DNA from: Larix sibirica
Lineage: Eukaryota > Streptophyta > Pinopsida > Pinales > Pinaceae
Reading direction: 5' to 3'
Length of the DNA stretch: 11,605 bases
Assembly: GCA_004151065.3 (NCBI GenBank)
Contig: NWUY0300056529.1
Location: 6,079 to 17,683, forward strand
Positions 7,348 to 11,605 of this stretch are shown here, in pieces. The notes below the pieces were generated by a model that had not been told where the DNA came from, did not search any database, and saw only the letters and a program-made list of their open reading frames with translations. A program made the position numbers and the translations under genes. The number at the start of each line of letters is the position of its first letter. The stretch's first letter is position 1.

Positions 7348-7449
7348 CTCTCATCCTTTATTAAAACTTGCAGAGCTCCATATGCTCCCTCGCACATCGT
7401 TTTATTTAAACTCTCATCCTTTATTACAGCTTGCAGATCTCCATATGCT
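7348..7449. repeat. 39-bp duplication with splice-acceptor-like TTGCAG, period 63
   Basis: 7348-7386 and 7411-7449 match over 39 bases with 3 mismatches. Each copy has a pyrimidine-rich lead (CTCTCATCCTTTATTA) followed by CTTGCAG and then a TCCATATGCT block. The arrangement resembles an intron 3' end with the first bases of an exon, duplicated. Copy 2 also contains ATTACAG. Copy 2 leads directly into the coding-like frame LADLHMLNPEQ. The splice reading is inference. Confidence 0.88.
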
Positions 7450-8723
7450 GAATCCAGAGCAATCAGACATGTATAAAATAGGATGTCTAGAACATTTTCC
7501 AAAGATTACTGTTGTACAAGCAAACAAGCAAGAGGGTGTTTATTCAGAGACATTTCACAATAAACAGCTTGCAACATTGCCACATTTGCAGAAAAGTAAT
7601 ATTGCAAAAGATGAGGACTCTCATCTAGATTCCAAAATGGAACAAAACATGCATGAACACTTCTATAAGGAAAACAGATCTCGATCAAAATCAAACAAGT
7701 TTTCTTTTCGACTAGTGCATATGGAAGGGAATCCCCAATTTAGTAAATTGGATGGAAAAAATTATGAATTTGAGAAAACCCACCCTATTGAGAAAATTCA
7801 TCCTCATCAGCAGCCTAGATCCTATGGCTCGTGGACTCCAAAGTAGTAGGGACCATTAGATAGTAAAGGGAACCTTTCACAGTCTATTTCCATAGGTCAA
7901 ATAGAGATTGGGAAGATCAAGATAAGTTCCCTTGATGAATATGGAGGCTTTCAAAGAAAGTGAGTCTATCCAACATATACCACTAAATGAAAAGGGTGTT
8001 ACTCGTCAACAAGAAGGACTGTCCTTATTAGAAAAGCAACAACATGTGCAAAACTGTTCTTCCCAAGAGCCACATGTTTCTCATCAGTTGGAATAAAAGA
8101 ATCAAGTTCCAAGTCATAATGTTCTTAGATCCTAGACCGATAATTTGTATTAGCAACAATCAAAGCCAACAAATCTAGAAAAACAAGAAATTGAGAGATA
8201 ACAACCTAAGAAAGCACTGAATTCTAATTCCTATCAACATCGCTGAGTGTCCTCGGGATAGTGCCACTGGTAACAAAATGGGGCCAACTCCAGTGTAGGT
8301 ATCACGAGTAGAGAATATAGCCATGAAAACCCCCGAGACTCTGCTGCCCAGAGCTATAAATAGTAGGGTACTAATATACCAAGAGCTTCAGAGTCATCAC
8401 CTGCTGATGGGCAACACAAGAGACAAGAAATGAACCATCAGCAAGCACCAGTAGATAATACAAAGAGACAGAATCCACAAGGACATTCTTGTCCATTATC
8501 AAATCAAAATCCTCAGGAGTTTTTTCTACCAAAGGCTGGTTCAACATCTGGTGGTAATGAAAAACATGAGATAGGTCATAGCACTGCCTCGCACAATGGC
8601 TTATCCTGGAGTGGTGATCACATAAGCAATCGTCAATATCATGATAAAGATCACAACAGTGCGAGGCTTTGCTGCTCTAGTGGACGAAATGGTGGGGGTA
8701 GGCTTAGTTGCAAGAAGAAATGA
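7382..8723 (+). pseudogene. Degenerate Gln/His/Ser-rich coding stretch, product unrecognised
   Basis: This looks like a broken exon of a low-complexity protein. The first part (7382-7843) is open for 154 codons, with a hydrophilic composition rich in Gln, His, Lys, Asn and Ser (for example EKIHPHQQPRSYGSWTPK), and then meets two TAG codons at 7844 and 7847. Coding-like sequence continues in that frame to TGA at 7961. From about 7941 a second frame carries on to 8723. It has stops at 8094, 8133, 8151, 8199, 8244, 8259, 8271, 8361 and 8364, then a final open part of 97 codons from the Met at 8430 to a TGA at 8721. Three of these stops sit directly before a CAA codon, as if they were mutated Gln codons in Gln runs. 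A real exon may begin near 7436, after TTGCAG. Translation after 8724 may continue briefly in another frame (NELESKSERLSNQCLVVD). I recognise no domain. The composition suits disordered plant nuclear proteins, but that is composition only. Chance open frames remain possible. Confidence 0.5.
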
Positions 8724-11605
8724 ATTAGAAAGTAAAAGTGAGCGTCTATCTAACCAATGTTTAGTTGTTGATACCACAGGAGGTGCAATCCCACATCAAG
8801 TAGTTGGTTAGGTTGATTCCCGAGAAAACATTCTTATCAGTTTTTTATTTAATTTCAATGCTAAAATTGTCCTTTTAATTTGTGTTTGTCTTTTTTAGAT
8901 CTTCAATGTAGATTTTATGGATGGATTTTAGGAGTCATGTCTCTAAAACATTGCTGACTGGCATTTCTGGTCTACAATAGTACCCCAAAGTTATGTTATT
9001 TTGGTGCTCGGGTTAGTGAATTTTGTGTGTTGTACAGATTTTTGTTAACTAGTTGGGGTAAATGAAAATTGACTTCTTTCAGTGAATATGTGAAGGAAAA
9101 TGAATATTGGCTCCTTTAAGTGAAGTTGTTGATGTTGCTATTCTCTGGGAGGGACATAAAAGCTGTGTCAAAATGTACTACAAAAATCAAGTTGTATTTG
9201 TTGTCGTCTCTAAAGCTGCTCAATTAGAATGATTTATTGGTGTTATTTCTGGTGTTTTTTAAAAGTAACTATCTTATCTTGGATTGTAGATGAGGGTGGA
9301 CAAATGAAATCTATATGAAATTGAATTTTTGCTTTTCAGGAACCAATATTCTACATTCCTTGAGCAATTTTAATTACTAGTAGTGGATGCCAATAAAAGG
9401 CCCTTCTTTGTTGGTTTGGTTGGTTGAACCTATGAATATTAGTAAATTCTTTAGTCACTTCTCACCCATGAAAATTGTAACTTTCCACAAATAATATACA
9501 ATTATTTCTTACATCTATCTTATTGCATTTTTTATTGTTTTGTTTAAGGTAGAGTGTGGATTTATCCTAGCACACTCATGGAATTGTTTTTGTTCAAAAT
9601 TTTTAAGAAATTAGATTAGGCAGGTTCAAGAGATTGGAAGTTAGTTTCTAGTGCCTTTCTTTAACTAATTGTTTTAGGGTAATCATGTTAGGAAAGAAAG
9701 GCCTCGTTAAATGTTCTCACATTTCACTGGCTAACTATTTGTTCAACTCATTGTTCTATTTTCTGCCAGTAGTAGCATTGGATTGAGATGTAGTTTTATC
9801 TTATTGTGAACACTTGAATACAACACCCATTCTATCCTCGTTCTAAATGCGTGAAGGTAATGAAATATGTAGCTTGGGACAAATTTAGGTCTGAAGATTT
9901 TATTTAGGGGAATTCATCAAGATATTTTGTAAGAACAATGTTCATTCTTAATGAAATAATGTTACAACAACAATTATAAAATTGCAGTATCTTGATATTA
10001 GTTCGTGTATCATAGTAACTTGAATATGCTTACTATGATTCCCTAAATTTATATACTGTTTTGGCTAAACTTGACGACTAGCAGTGTTCTATTTGATTTT
10101 AGGCTACCATAAGCACTGTAAATAGTGCTAAACTTTGGTTTGTCCTAAAGAAAATCCAACATTCCTAAAGTACAGGATCATTGCTTTCTTATTAGTGAAA
10201 AAATCTAAACAAAGCTATTTGTCCTAAAGTGGTCCTTGTCTAGGGGTTTATAAAATTATTCGAGTAAATTCAAAGATGTGAATTCTATCAACATTTCCCA
10301 TAATTAGTAAAGAGGACGAGGAAATACTCAAATAACCCAAACTAGGGGAAGATGCATTTTACATTGGCAACTATAATTTATTAATTTATGAATGTTTTTT
10401 GTTAAACCAAATGGTCATTTTGGTTAGCATCTTAAAGAAATTACTCAATGCACTCTACAACCCATGGGAAGATATGTTGCAATGTATGTTAGTAGTGATG
10501 TTTTTATTCACGTGCCTATATGTGGGGACTATATCCCAATGTTGGGCATCCTTCATCTTTCACACTAAATGACTTGCCCTTCGAATTCAATGTCAGGGAG
10601 ACCTTTGTTTCAGTGTCACAGTCTTCCAACATTACCTCACATCAAGGGAGGTTCCAACACAACATATGTGTGAGGAAGATACATTTTAATTAAGGACACT
10701 TGGTTCACTATAATTTCATTAAATATATTAGGAAATAATGTTTCTAACTCTGTTCTGCTGGGGATCATGACATATAGAAGAATTATGTTCTTTTTCTTCT
10801 TTTGGTTTTCCACATTGTCCTCCTTTTCCTAATCCACGTACCTTTCCAATTGTATTATTATTTACTTCAAAATCTAGTTAATAACTCTTGTTCACCTAGA
10901 GTATAGTAAATAAACTTGAAGATCCTCCCCCAATTTGCTTGTTCACTAGAAAGTAAAAGGGTAATCTATTTTATGATGCTTGTTCCTTGTGTGATTGAAT
11001 GGGAAAGCATGGTTCGTTAGGTTGCATCTCTCTACTTCACTCTTTATTTAAATTTTCTCTACTTTTCTACAAGTAGATTGGTACACAGAGAGTTTAATGG
11101 AAAACAAACCCAGTTAATATCTAAGAGAATTGGTCCAACACATTCACTTGCCATGGTTAAGGCCTAAGAGTATTATGACACTAAACATACCTACCCACAA
11201 CCCTAGATATTTACCAATCAACTCTTACCCTATTAAACTTAGTGGTTCATTTTCCTCTTTCTTTCAACTCCTACATTTCCATAGTTTTATTGTCCCCCCC
11301 CCTGAAAAATCAAGTGTGAAATCCACTTTTTGTACTCATGCTTGAGCCTTTCTCTTTAAAGTATCATGATGCCTCACTCTAACCATATGCTACTTTTTGA
11401 CGACTCCATTGGAAAGTTATTATCATCACTTCCCTCTTTAAAGCAAAGGTTTTCCTCTTTCCTTTTGCACCTTGTTTTTTTGGTCCATGAACTCTACTTG
11501 ACCCATCTCTCATAACCCTAGCTTCTCCAATCTCTCACATTGTTGACTCACTATCACCAATTGATTGTGAACTTTGATTCTATTAATTAAGGGTTCTAGC
11601 TCAAT
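8724..11605. other. Long AT-rich stretch with no supported gene
   Basis: Almost 2.9 kb in which neither strand shows a protein I recognise. The longest listed frame (11130-11345, 71 codons) has ordinary AT-rich composition and no motif. Short pyrimidine tracts followed by AG, such as GTCTTTTTTAG at about 8888-8898, could be intron ends belonging to the broken gene upstream, but without a recognised exon this is not supported. Minor items are an imperfect short duplication at 9060-9124, a hairpin AGCACT-GTAAAT-AGTGCT at 10112-10129 and a run of nine C at 11294-11302. No tRNA, LTR terminus or LINE motif was found. Confidence 0.6.
9060..9124. repeat. Imperfect 27-bp duplication, period 38
   Basis: 9060-9086 and 9098-9124 align over 27 bases with 4 mismatches. 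Both begin AAATGAA and end AGTGAA, and the middle reads ATTG-x-CT-x-CTTT. It is short and AT-rich, so it may be a local slippage product. No function is suggested. Confidence 0.7.

Noticed and set aside
7506-7694. A 62-codon minus-strand open frame.
   Set aside because: It lies opposite the longer plus-strand Gln-rich frame and shows no motif.
7844-8366. Reading TAA/TAG as Gln (a variant code), or repair of stops by U-to-C RNA editing as in some plant organelles.
   Set aside because: The window contains LINEs and looks nuclear. The LINE RT reads well with the standard code, and TGA stops also occur in the stretch. Simple pseudogene decay is the more economical explanation.
11130-11345. A 71-codon plus-strand open frame near the window end.
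   Set aside because: Low-information composition, no motif, no supporting start context or neighbours. It is the kind of length expected by chance.

Overview
The window looks like AT-rich nuclear DNA of a land plant. The reason is a decayed non-LTR retrotransposon of the plant L1 type, whose reverse transcriptase is followed by a zf-RVT zinc finger and a C-terminal RNase H. Long gene-poor stretches and layered, diverged repeats would suit a large repeat-rich genome such as a gymnosperm, but that is only an impression. I see no intact protein-coding gene.

Layout. 1-1499: non-coding DNA with a sharp three-copy 49-bp tandem repeat (272-418). About 1554-2023, plus strand: a short fragment of one LINE, ending inside the reverse transcriptase. 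2024-5724, minus strand: a second LINE of another family, 5'-truncated just before the RT core, with RT, connector, zinc finger, RNase H, 3' UTR and a poly(A) end (a T run on the plus strand). This LINE contains a diverged direct duplication of about 0.8 kb (3134-3986 and 3990-4778), and the only N in the window (3989) lies exactly at the junction of the copies. 5725-7178: a composite repeat block with the order P1-Q1-Q2-linker-P2. 7211-7449: two small local duplications. 7382-8723, plus strand: a degenerate Gln/His/Ser/Asn-rich coding-like stretch, apparently a pseudogene of an unrecognised protein. 8724-11605: AT-rich DNA in which I find no gene.

Nothing here works together as a pathway. 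The window records successive insertion, duplication and decay. The points most worth checking are the N-marked LINE duplication (real rearrangement or assembly join), the P-Q-Q-P block (possibly an undescribed non-autonomous element), and the identity of the broken Gln-rich gene. I found no convincing new functional system.
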